NCBI RefSeq assembly: GCF_015207065.1
Contig: NZ_JADEXP010000006.1
Location: 1 to 48,928, forward strand
DNA: 48,928 bases
Reading direction: 5' to 3'
DNA from: Leptolyngbya cf. ectocarpi LEGE 11479
GTDB lineage: Bacteria > Cyanobacteriota > Cyanobacteriia > Phormidesmidales > Phormidesmidaceae
The notes beneath the pieces are model-generated. The model did no database searches. It saw only the letters and a list, made by a program, of their open reading frames with translations, and was not told the origin of the DNA. Shown here piece by piece: positions 35,893 through 43,700 of the stretch. Numbering within the stretch: the stretch's first letter is position 1; the number at the start of each line of letters is the position of its first letter. Both the position numbers and the translations under genes were made by a program.

Positions 35893-37818
35893 ATGGCCTA
35901 CGGATTTGGCACTAGCACAACTAATAACACTTCAACCGGCAACAATAATATCGACAGCCTAGTGGCTAACCGACGTTGGAGATCGAGAAACGTCACCTAC
36001 AGCTTTACTAGCAACTTTCGCAACGACTACGAAGACGAATCCGGCTACCCCAACAGCGGTGTCCACAACGCGACATTCTCCCCACTCAATGCCGCTCAGC
36101 GCTCAGCCACCCGTGATTGGATGGCCATGTATGAGAGTGTCTCTGGCCTCAATATGATTGAGCTTTCTGGCGCTAGCGATCGCCATGCCACCATGCGGAT
36201 GGCGGAGTCTAGCCACCCTCGCACCGCCTATGCCTATCTTCCTGGTGGGTCTGTTCAAGCTGGCGATATTTTCTTTAACAGAACCAGCTACAACAGCCCC
36301 CAGATGGGTAACTACGCCTTTCACACCTTTGGCCACGAAATCGGCCATGCCCTGGGTCTAGAGCACGGTCATGAAACCGGTGGAGTTCGCAATGTCGCCA
36401 TGAATGCGAACCGGGACTCGATGGAATTTTCCATCATGACCTATCGTTCCTACGAGGGCGACCCGCTCGTTGGTGGCTATAGCAATGAAACTTGGGGATA
36501 TGCCCAGTCTCTAATGATGTATGACATCAGAGCCATTCAACAAATGTATGGGGCTAACTTTAACCATAACTCTGGCAACACCACCTACCGCTTTTCTACC
36601 ACCACGGGTGAAATGTTTGTTAATGGCGTCGGTCAGGGGCAACCCGGTGGAAACAATATTTTCCGCACCATCTGGGATGGTAATGGCATCGATACCTACG
36701 ACTTTTCTAACTACAGTAACAATCTCAATGTAAATCTGGCTCCCGGTAGCTGGAGCGATCTCGATGTGGGCGGCAATGACCAGCGGGCCTATCTTGGCGA
36801 TGGTAACTATGCTCGCGGCCATGTATTTAACGCCCTCCAGTACAACGGCGATACCCGTTCGTTGATTGAAAATGCCTACGGTGGGTCCGGCAACGACCGC
36901 ATCTACGGCAACAGTGCCAACAACTATCTGCGAGGCAACGGTGGCAACGACCGCATCTACGGCTACGCTGGTAACGACATCATTGTGGGCGGTGCTGGCA
37001 ATGATTCTCTCCATGGTGGTAGCGGTCGCGATTGGATCTGGGGTGGTTCTGGCAATGACTTTATCAGCGGCGGCAGTGGTGATGACTTTATGGATGGCGG
37101 CAGCGGTATTGATACCGTCGATTATCGTCACTGGAATGGCGGTGGTAGCTACAATCTCTCCACCGAGGTTGCTAGCTTCTCTGGATACTACAATGAAGAG
37201 ATTCGCAACTTTGAGAACATCCGCACAGGCAACGGGGCCGATATTGTAATTGGCACCAATGGCGCTAACCGGATTTATACCAACGGTGGTAATGACTTTA
37301 TTTCTGCTCTGGGTGGCAACGACTTTATTTCCGCAGGGGCTGGCATAGACACCGTTTACGGTGGGTCCGGCAATGACCGCATCTACGGCAACGACGGTAA
37401 CGACTATCTTCTCGGTGGCCGTGGTAATGACAGTATTGTCGGCGGTCTGGGTAACGACCGGCTCAATGGTACTACTCACGCTGCGCAGGGAACCGGTGAG
37501 CGCGATATTCTCCGCAGTGGCAGCATGAGTGACCGCGACACCTTTATCCTCGGAGAAAACGGTCGTGTGTTCTACAACGACCAGGGTAATACTGACCATG
37601 CTGTTATCCGCGACTTTGATGTTCACAACTTCGTAGGAGATGTTGCTGATAGAATCCAGCTGATCGGCAGTGCGGCTTTCTACACCCTGGGCAATGTCTC
37701 GGTCAATGGCGTTGCTGGGGCCGGTATTCGCTTCGGGGGTGACCTCATCGGCATCGTCCAAAACGTGAACGCCGCCAGCCTAAACTTGGCTGACACCAAC
37801 CAGTTTACCTACGTCTAG
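35893..37818 (+). CDS. Serralysin-type (M10) metalloprotease with RTX calcium-binding repeats
   Basis: 641 residues. The protease domain (about 25-230) has zinc motif HEIGHALGLEH (His148, Glu149, His152, His158) and the Met-turn SIMTYRSY (Met182, Tyr187). Glycine/aspartate-rich RTX nonapeptides occur in two blocks (about 330-400 and 450-530: GGSGNDRIYG, GGAGNDSLHG). A C-terminal region without repeats follows (FDVHNFVGDVADRIQLI to FTYV). There is no N-terminal signal, as expected for type I secretion with a C-terminal signal. No type I exporter genes are in the window. A near-identical 36-base DNA repeat lies at 36877-36912 and 37357-37392. It sits beside a decayed transposase. Confidence 0.93.
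   Translation: MAYGFGTSTTNNTSTGNNNIDSLVANRRWRSRNVTYSFTSNFRNDYEDESGYPNSGVHNATFSPLNAAQRSATRDWMAMYESVSGLNMIELSGASDRHATMRMAESSHPRTAYAYLPGGSVQAGDIFFNRTSYNSPQMGNYAFHTFGHEIGHALGLEHGHETGGVRNVAMNANRDSMEFSIMTYRSYEGDPLVGGYSNETWGYAQSLMMYDIRAIQQMYGANFNHNSGNTTYRFSTTTGEMFVNGVGQGQPGGNNIFRTIWDGNGIDTYDFSNYSNNLNVNLAPGSWSDLDVGGNDQRAYLGDGNYARGHVFNALQYNGDTRSLIENAYGGSGNDRIYGNSANNYLRGNGGNDRIYGYAGNDIIVGGAGNDSLHGGSGRDWIWGGSGNDFISGGSGDDFMDGGSGIDTVDYRHWNGGGSYNLSTEVASFSGYYNEEIRNFENIRTGNGADIVIGTNGANRIYTNGGNDFISALGGNDFISAGAGIDTVYGGSGNDRIYGNDGNDYLLGGRGNDSIVGGLGNDRLNGTTHAAQGTGERDILRSGSMSDRDTFILGENGRVFYNDQGNTDHAVIRDFDVHNFVGDVADRIQLIGSAAFYTLGNVSVNGVAGAGIRFGGDLIGIVQNVNAASLNLADTNQFTYV
36877..37392 (+). repeat. RTX-coding DNA repeat block
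   Basis: Two copies of a 36-base segment encoding YGGSGNDRIYGN (36877-36912 and 37357-37392) differ at a single base, with a partial third copy at about 36944-36963. The silent identity points to recent duplication or gene conversion inside the RTX region. Confidence 0.7.
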
Positions 37819-37911
37819 TGCGCTAGCTGATTGGAGTCACTGCTGCGATGCTCAGTAAGCCAACTCAATCGTTTGTAAGCTACACATAAGCTGATTAACG
37901 TCTCACTGTTT

Positions 37912-37945
37912 GCCCCCAAGCCCTCAATCTTAAGGGTTTGGGGGC
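37912..37945. terminator. Strong hairpin terminator between serralysin and DOPA-dioxygenase-like genes
   Basis: GCCCCCAAGCCCT (37912-37924) pairs with AGGGTTTGGGGGC (37933-37945) with one G-T position and an 8-base loop. It lies between convergent genes and could stop transcription from both sides, although the following T-tracts are short. Confidence 0.65.
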
Positions 37946-37985
37946 TTGGAGTTGAACTGATTGGGCAGGGGATCCACTGCAGGGA

Positions 37986-38339
37986 CTATGGGTTCTCCCC
38001 GAAAACTGACAATTTGAGCGGGATGGGATCTCCAAGCCAGGAGGCATGTTCGGTATGGTCTTCAAGATCGCTGCCTGTCAGCGCATGTACAAGCACCGTC
38101 AAATTTTCCCGCTGGTTATCAAGCCATGGGATCAGCCCATCAAACTGTGTTTTATCAAAGGCCAGCTGACAGCTCCAGCGAGGGTGTGGCCCCACTAGCT
38201 TCTGATGAACTCGGCCCACCTTTACCCCGAACAGCTTCCCCGCTTCCTGACATATAGAGAATGCTTTGGCCACGGAGTTTTCATCAAAATAGACATGGGC
38301 GTGGTACTGCTCGTAGTTGTTGGCCGGTCGTTTTGTCAT
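37986..38339 (-). CDS. DOPA 4,5-dioxygenase family protein
   Basis: 117 residues, single domain. The family signatures are YHAHVYFDENSVAKAF at about 13-28, a histidine-containing VGPHPRWSCQLAF at about 50-62, and a Gly/Asn-rich C-terminal half with VLVHALTGSDLEDHTEHASWLG. The small fungal/bacterial-type family cleaves the catechol ring of L-DOPA toward betalamic or muscaflavin-type products; cyanobacterial members are known to be active on L-DOPA. The true substrate here is unknown. It lies 27 bases after the VOC gene on the same strand, so the pair may act in one aromatic-compound pathway. Confidence 0.85.
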   Translation of the reverse strand: MTKRPANNYEQYHAHVYFDENSVAKAFSICQEAGKLFGVKVGRVHQKLVGPHPRWSCQLAFDKTQFDGLIPWLDNQRENLTVLVHALTGSDLEDHTEHASWLGDPIPLKLSVFGENP

Positions 38340-38366
38340 TGGTGAATAGCAAAAAGCGTTTGATAC

Positions 38367-39014
38367 CTACCAATATAAGATTAGCGGCATGGCGGGGCGA
38401 AAATCTTCAAGGCGTCCCAGGGCATGATTATCCAACGTGATTTTCATGAGATGTTCGCGACCTAATTGCACAGAGAACCGATCGGCCTGAGAAACGAGTT
38501 CCAATACCCCTTTGGTATCCGTCGATGGCGTAAAAATGGTGACATTACTAATCGTCTGGGGGTTGCGGGGGACGGGCTGACGCTTAGGAACTCCTGGCGT
38601 CTGGAACGGGAAATAGAAACAGAGCGGTTCAGCTATATTGTGAGAATTTGCGCCCACATGGAAGCCGTTAGGTGGTGGAAAGTAGGCTGGTTGATAATGC
38701 CAGCCAGGGAAAGGCATGTCTAGACTGGCATTATCTTTGTGCGGTAGAAAAATGACGCCGAAAGGAGAGGCCGTAGGGTTTGCATCTCGCTCAGAAAAGC
38801 GCAGATCCCGACCTGGTCCATTTCTGGCCTCATCAGCATCCTGCACCCATAGGAATTCCAGCATGCCATTGGCAAAGTAAAACCGACGATTGGCGGTACC
38901 TTGACCGGGATGGGTATTTCTTGGTCCCTCCTGAAAGCCTTGTGCAACCAGCCGATCGGCTACCTTCGCTTCTGGCTCAACCAATATAAAAACGTGATCG
39001 AGTTCTAGGATCAT
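38367..39014 (-). CDS. VOC/glyoxalase-like domain protein
   Basis: 215 residues with the vicinal-oxygen-chelate beginning ELDHVFILVEPEAKVADRLVAQGFQEG and RRFYFANGMLEFLWVQDADE. His7 and Glu67-type positions could be metal ligands. The second half (about 110-215) is a diverged repeat. The family covers glyoxalases, dioxygenases and resistance proteins, so no reaction is assigned. Its ATG overlaps the TGA of the adenylate-kinase-like remnant by four bases (ATGA), showing that the two were once translated together. Confidence 0.78.
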   Translation of the reverse strand: MILELDHVFILVEPEAKVADRLVAQGFQEGPRNTHPGQGTANRRFYFANGMLEFLWVQDADEARNGPGRDLRFSERDANPTASPFGVIFLPHKDNASLDMPFPGWHYQPAYFPPPNGFHVGANSHNIAEPLCFYFPFQTPGVPKRQPVPRNPQTISNVTIFTPSTDTKGVLELVSQADRFSVQLGREHLMKITLDNHALGRLEDFRPAMPLILYW

Positions 39015-39421
39015 GGTTGTTTATCCTTGAATTCTGATGTAATCATGCGCAGAAAATGGTTGACTTCCTGGAGCGATCTCAAATGATAAACCCGTTTCGT
39101 TCCCCTAGCCTGCTCCACGTACTCCCGGTACTTAGGTGTCAGTTTTGTATGGCACAGCCAGACTGTGTTACAGGAGTTTAGCGTTCCTTTTATTAGGGGG
39201 CTATTGTCTGGCCAGCCAGCGAGGGTTGCTCCTTTGAGAAATCGCTTCGTCACCCACCAATCATGGCGTACCACAGGCAGATCAAGATACACCAGAGTAT
39301 CAGCGGTATATAACCGTTCCCATACCGTATCCAGAGAGCCAAATCCATCGATTACCCAATTATCTTGGCGTAGGAGTTCATCATGGGCAGCGTAGTAAAA
39401 TAAGGGCAGAACTTTCGACAC
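39011..39421 (-). pseudogene. Adenylate-kinase-like/topology-modulation protein missing its P-loop N-terminus
   Basis: 136 residues from a GTG at 39421. It reads as the C-terminal part of a cyanobacterial P-loop nucleotide kinase: AAHDELLRQDNWVIDGFG, TADTLVYLDLPVVRHDWWVTKR, LTPKYREYVEQA and KRVYHLRS. The expected N-terminal approximately 45 residues with GxxGxGKST are absent. An in-frame TAG sits just upstream and an IS630-type remnant begins 92 bases away. The gene probably lost its 5' end to the insertion, so the product is likely inactive. Confidence 0.72.
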
Positions 39422-39512
39422 TGTCGAGGTTAAGAATGGCTAAAGCTTATATGCTAGCTAGGTGAGAATTAGATCCTTACCCATACCATTAGCGAATGTA
39501 GTACAGCGTTTT

Positions 39513-40019
39513 CTAGTCTTCTGAGGCACAGTAGCAGCAGTGCGTAAACCAAGACCGAATATCGTCAAGAGAGACTTCTGAGAAGGTATATTCAATCGCC
39601 TTGACCAAGTCAGGGTAGGTCCTTGCACCGATGCTCTTGAGACGACTCTTGATTTTAGACCAACAATTCTCAATAGGCGAGAAATCTGGTGAGTACGGAG
39701 GTAAGTAAATTAACCGAGCCCCCGCAGCCTCAATCAGTTCGCGGACGGTCTCGCCCAGATGGACCGAACAATTATCCATAAGCACACAAGTGCCCTTCCA
39801 CAACTGTGGGACCAGTTTTTGACTAATGAAGGCTTCAAAGGTCAGTCCATCGGTTGCCCCCATCAAGCTATAGTCCGCTCTAACCTTGGGCGCTATCGAA
39901 CCGGTCTCTCGGTACTGCTTGAGCAGTTTTTGGATAAAACTCTTAGCCACTCCGAATTGTTTGGCCAGCCCCCGTTGGAAAATACCGCCTCCCGTATAGG
40001 CATTGATGATCTTCTGTAA
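39513..40019 (-). pseudogene. IS630-family transposase remnant with truncated start and internal deletion
   Basis: From 40019 the frame reads LQKIINAYTGGGIFQRGLAKQ, then FGVAKSFIQKLLKQYRETGS (helix-turn-helix). An in-frame TGA at 40020-40022 stands where the original N-terminus should continue. Near 39880 it jumps from GSIAPK to RADYSLMGATDGLTFEAF, skipping the middle including the first catalytic Asp segment. The C-terminal half is intact, with MDNCSVH and YLPPYSPDFSPIENCWSKIK. It lies only 15 bases from the ileS stop. The internal junction is in frame, so a shortened protein (145 residues from the GTG at 39950) could still be made. Confidence 0.85.
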
Positions 40020-40034
40020 TCAGCCGGTCGTCTG

Positions 40035-42950
40035 TTAGAACTTGCTATTCAAGGCATCTACGCACCGCTCGCAAATGGTTTCATGCTCTGCTGACTCGCC
40101 CACATGGGTGGAATAGTTCCAACAGCGATCGCACTTTTTCCCATCTGCATCCACAATGCCGATACCAAAGGCGTCGGACTCGCTGCGATACTTGATATCC
40201 TTCAGTCCGTTGGCACTGTCCAAAATCTCTACCTGGGACACCAGCAGCAAATACCGCACCTCATCCACATGGCTAGACCCAGCCGCCACAGCATCGTCCG
40301 GATTCATCGCCTTAAGTTGGTCTCGTAGCTGAGCATCCGCCACATAGATCAACGCCTTTGCCTGCAGCGACGAGCCAATATCCTTGGCCGAGCGGGCCTG
40401 CTCCAGCACCTGGTTCACCTCATCCCGCAGCTCCCGCAGCTGATTCCAAGTATCCGCCAGTTCCGGCTTTGCCCACTGCGAATCGATCGTTAGCCAGCCC
40501 GCCTCAAACACTGACTTGGTGCCGGTGTCGTAGGGCATAAACTGCCAGATATCTTCGGCCATGTGGCACAGTACCGGTGCAACAGATTTAGCCAGGTTCT
40601 CCAGGGCAACCGCCAGCACAGTTTGACAGCTGCGTCGGCGAAAAGAGTCGGCGTCGCTGATGTACAAACGATCTTTAGCAATATCTAGATAAAAGTTCGA
40701 CAGATCCACCACACAGAAGTTTTGCACCGTCTGGAAGAACCGGAAGAACTGATAGGTATCAAATGCGGACTCTACCTCAGCAAAGATTTCTGTCATGCGA
40801 TGCAGCATGTACTGATCCAGCGAGGGCATTTGCTCGTAGGGCACAGCGTTCTCTTTTGGATCAAAGTCATAGAGATTACCCAACAAAAATCGCGATGTGT
40901 TGCGAATCTTGCGATACACATCCGCCAGCTGTTTGAGAATGTTGTCACCGATGGGTACATCAGACGAATAGTCCACCGACGAGACCCACAGACGTAATAC
41001 ATCCGCGCCATAGGGCGGTTTCTGTTTTTTGTTTTTACCCCCCTCAATAATCTCGTAGGGGTCCACCACGTTACCGATGGACTTACTCATCTTGCGTCCC
41101 TTTTCATCCAGGGCAAACCCATGGGTGAGAACAGTTTTGTAAGGGGCACAGCCGTGGGTAGCGACACTAGTTAATAAACTGGACTGGAACCAGCCTCGGT
41201 GTTGGTCTGAACCTTCTAGATACAGATCCACCGGATACTTGAGAGCGTCGCGCTGGTCGGCCACTGCCGCCCAAGAGGAGCCAGAGTCGAACCATACGTC
41301 CATGGTGTCAAAGCCTCTAACGTAGGTTTTGCCATTGTTGTGATAGGTCTCGGACAGCAGTTCTTCTACAGACATGCTCCACCAGGCATCGGAACCGTGC
41401 TCGGCAAAGATATCGCGCACGTGGGCGATGGTCTCCTGATTCATGAGAACCTCGCCGGTCTCTTCGTCATAGAAGGCCGGGATGGGTACACCCCAGTTGC
41501 GCTGACGGGAAATACACCAGTCAGAGCGGTCACCCACCATGGGGGTGATACGGTTTTCTCCCTGGGCCGGAATCCATTGCACATCGGAGATCGCCTTGAG
41601 GGCTTCATCACGGAAGCCTTCGACTGAGGCAAACCACTGTTCAGTGGCACGGAAGATAGTGGGCTTTTTAGTACGCCAGTCGTAGGGATACTTGTGCTGA
41701 TAGGGTTCGTGCTTAAGTAGGGTATTAGCTTCGGTCAGGGCCTTGATCAGCTCTTCATTAGCCGTTTTTAGAACGTTTAGACCTTCAAAACTGCCTGCTT
41801 CGGCGGTAAAGTAACCCCTTGCATCTACGGGACAGAGGATGGGTAACCCATACTTCTGACCGACGCCAAAGTCTTCTATACCATGACCAGGGGCGGTGTG
41901 TACCAGGCCAGTACCCGACTCGGTGGTGATGTAGTCACCGCCGATGACAATGGGGCTTTCGCGGTTAAAGGTGTCTTCTTTTTTATGGAGCGGATGGTGA
42001 TAGGTGGAGCCTGCTAAGTCCGCACCCTTGATATCCACTTTGGGGGTAAGTTCAGTGTCAAAGGAGGCGGCCAGGGTTTTAATCAGGTCCTTACCAACAA
42101 TCAGATATTTGTAGGAGGCACCAGAGGCAACTTCTACAACGGTATAGGTGAGGTCTGAATTGACGGCGACGGCCACATTGGCGGGAATGGTCCAGGGCGT
42201 CGTGGTCCAGATGGCGACACCCAGGTTATCCATGTAGGGTGCTAAGGCCGCTTTAGCGGTATCCGATGCGCTCACCATGGGGAAGCCTACATAGATACTG
42301 GGGGAGGTGTGACCTTCGGGGTATTCCAGCTCAGCTTCGGCCAGGGCCGTCTGGGATGAGGGGCTCCAGTGGACGGACTTCAGCCCTCGGTAGATGTAGC
42401 CCTTGAGCACCATCTGACCAAATACGTCGAGCTGAGCGGCCTCGTACTCGGGCTGCAGGGTCATGTAGGGTTTTTCCCAATCGCCCCAGACGCCAAAGCG
42501 GCGAAAGCCTTTGGCCTGGTTCTCAACGGTCTCCAGGGCAAATTCTTTGGCTTTTTGGCGCAGCTCCAGCGGTGTGAGGTTAGCTCGCTTTTTGCGGTCA
42601 ATGGTTTGGAGTACCTTCAGCTCAATGGGTAGACCATGGCAGTCCCAACCGGGAACGTAGCGAACTTTGCGATCGCGCAGCAGCTGATACTTATTAATAA
42701 TGTCCTTGAGCACCTTATTCATGGCATGGCCCATGTGGAGGTTGCCATTGGCATAGGGCGGCCCGTCGTGGAGCACAAACACATCCCCCGAATTTTCTTG
42801 GGAAAGCGTTTCATAAATCTTGCTGTCGTCCCAGAATGCCTGCAGCTCTGGCTCACGCTTGACCGCGTTGGCCCGCATACTAAAGTCGGTCTTGGGCAGC
42901 AGGACGGTGTCCTTATAGCTCTTGGCGTCGGCGTTCTTGGGGTCAGTCAC
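40035..42950 (-). CDS. ileS: Isoleucyl-tRNA synthetase
   Basis: 971 residues from a GTG at 42950. The Rossmann domain has the HIGH motif as NLHMGHAMNK (about 72) and KMSKS in GRKMSKSIGNVVDPYE (about 620), with the CP1 editing domain between (about 200-420). The anticodon-binding domain follows and a C-terminal zinc finger ends the protein (CDRCWNYSTHVGESAEHETICERC). The usual bacterial length and zinc type are kept. The gene ends 15 bases from an IS630 remnant, which has not affected its coding region. Confidence 0.97.
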   Translation of the reverse strand: MTDPKNADAKSYKDTVLLPKTDFSMRANAVKREPELQAFWDDSKIYETLSQENSGDVFVLHDGPPYANGNLHMGHAMNKVLKDIINKYQLLRDRKVRYVPGWDCHGLPIELKVLQTIDRKKRANLTPLELRQKAKEFALETVENQAKGFRRFGVWGDWEKPYMTLQPEYEAAQLDVFGQMVLKGYIYRGLKSVHWSPSSQTALAEAELEYPEGHTSPSIYVGFPMVSASDTAKAALAPYMDNLGVAIWTTTPWTIPANVAVAVNSDLTYTVVEVASGASYKYLIVGKDLIKTLAASFDTELTPKVDIKGADLAGSTYHHPLHKKEDTFNRESPIVIGGDYITTESGTGLVHTAPGHGIEDFGVGQKYGLPILCPVDARGYFTAEAGSFEGLNVLKTANEELIKALTEANTLLKHEPYQHKYPYDWRTKKPTIFRATEQWFASVEGFRDEALKAISDVQWIPAQGENRITPMVGDRSDWCISRQRNWGVPIPAFYDEETGEVLMNQETIAHVRDIFAEHGSDAWWSMSVEELLSETYHNNGKTYVRGFDTMDVWFDSGSSWAAVADQRDALKYPVDLYLEGSDQHRGWFQSSLLTSVATHGCAPYKTVLTHGFALDEKGRKMSKSIGNVVDPYEIIEGGKNKKQKPPYGADVLRLWVSSVDYSSDVPIGDNILKQLADVYRKIRNTSRFLLGNLYDFDPKENAVPYEQMPSLDQYMLHRMTEIFAEVESAFDTYQFFRFFQTVQNFCVVDLSNFYLDIAKDRLYISDADSFRRRSCQTVLAVALENLAKSVAPVLCHMAEDIWQFMPYDTGTKSVFEAGWLTIDSQWAKPELADTWNQLRELRDEVNQVLEQARSAKDIGSSLQAKALIYVADAQLRDQLKAMNPDDAVAAGSSHVDEVRYLLLVSQVEILDSANGLKDIKYRSESDAFGIGIVDADGKKCDRCWNYSTHVGESAEHETICERCVDALNSKF

Positions 42951-43055
42951 GGTGCAGGGGAAAAGTATGGGAATTTACTACGCTCCCGTCATTCTGCCTT
43001 AGAAGTTCCTATCGGTTCAATAGTTTTAGCTTTTTTACTATCTAGGTACACTCGA

Positions 43056-43670
43056 TCACGGGGCCAAGGTTTTCACTAAAATTCGCAGCAAATCTTCGAG
43101 ATCGGCAGGTACTCGGTATAGATCTAGATCTTGTGTAACGGCTCTGTTTTGGCGATGAAATTGGCCAAACTGCCAAATATTGCCAGTGGAAATGGCCCCT
43201 GGTAAAACAGGCTGATCGGATTCAATCCACTGGTCTAGGGCAATGAGTTCAATGGCAAGCTGTATAAATCCCCGCTCCAGATCTTCGTTTTTAGCCTCTA
43301 TAACCAAAAATATTTGTTGGTTTTGTAAAAGATAATCCAGGGAACCTTTGAGCTGATGATTAACAGCAACGGGGTATTCAACATTGAGGGTAGCCTGAGT
43401 GTAATGCAGCACATCGGTAAGCACCGGGGCAATAAGAAATTCACGACGAGCCATTTCACTCGTGAGACTGAGGCGGGGCAAACTCTCTTCAATACGAGTT
43501 TTGAGATCGTTGAGGCGATCGAGAGCGCAAGCATGATGTGGAAGGTTTAGAGAACGACGCTGCAGGGAAACATCGAAGTAGGCCAAGATATCTTGGGGGG
43601 CAAAGTTGAGTTTGAAATAGTCGGCAAAGCTATAGGACTGATCGGGTTGGATAATCGGGGCTCTAGGCAT
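43056..43670 (-). CDS. Conserved protein with PD-(D/E)XK nuclease-like signature
   Basis: 204 residues, soluble. The motif GSLDYLLQNQQIFLVIEAKNEDLE (about 109-132) has the Asp...Glu-x-Lys spacing of PD-(D/E)XK folds, with an upstream Glu in NVEYPVAV. I recognise the pattern of a widespread cyanobacterial hypothetical but no experimentally known function. It could be a restriction-endonuclease-fold protein; without a methylase or helicase partner, a defence role is not supported. Confidence 0.65.
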   Translation of the reverse strand: MPRAPIIQPDQSYSFADYFKLNFAPQDILAYFDVSLQRRSLNLPHHACALDRLNDLKTRIEESLPRLSLTSEMARREFLIAPVLTDVLHYTQATLNVEYPVAVNHQLKGSLDYLLQNQQIFLVIEAKNEDLERGFIQLAIELIALDQWIESDQPVLPGAISTGNIWQFGQFHRQNRAVTQDLDLYRVPADLEDLLRILVKTLAP

Positions 43671-43700
43671 TAGTTGGGAGCAACAAAATAAAATGACTGC

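Noticed and set aside
36877-37450. Regularly spaced repeats considered as a CRISPR-like array
   Set aside because: The repeats are in frame, encode the RTX nonapeptide GGSGNDxIxG and lack spacers of uniform length.
36511-37761. 416-codon open frame antisense to the serralysin gene
   Set aside because: It arises from the Gly/Asp-rich codon pattern of the RTX region; the product is a Thr/Val/Ala-rich low-complexity sequence with no recognisable fold.
43056-43670. PD-(D/E)XK-like gene considered as a restriction endonuclease
   Set aside because: No methyltransferase or specificity gene is near, and the motif alone is common in cyanobacterial hypotheticals.
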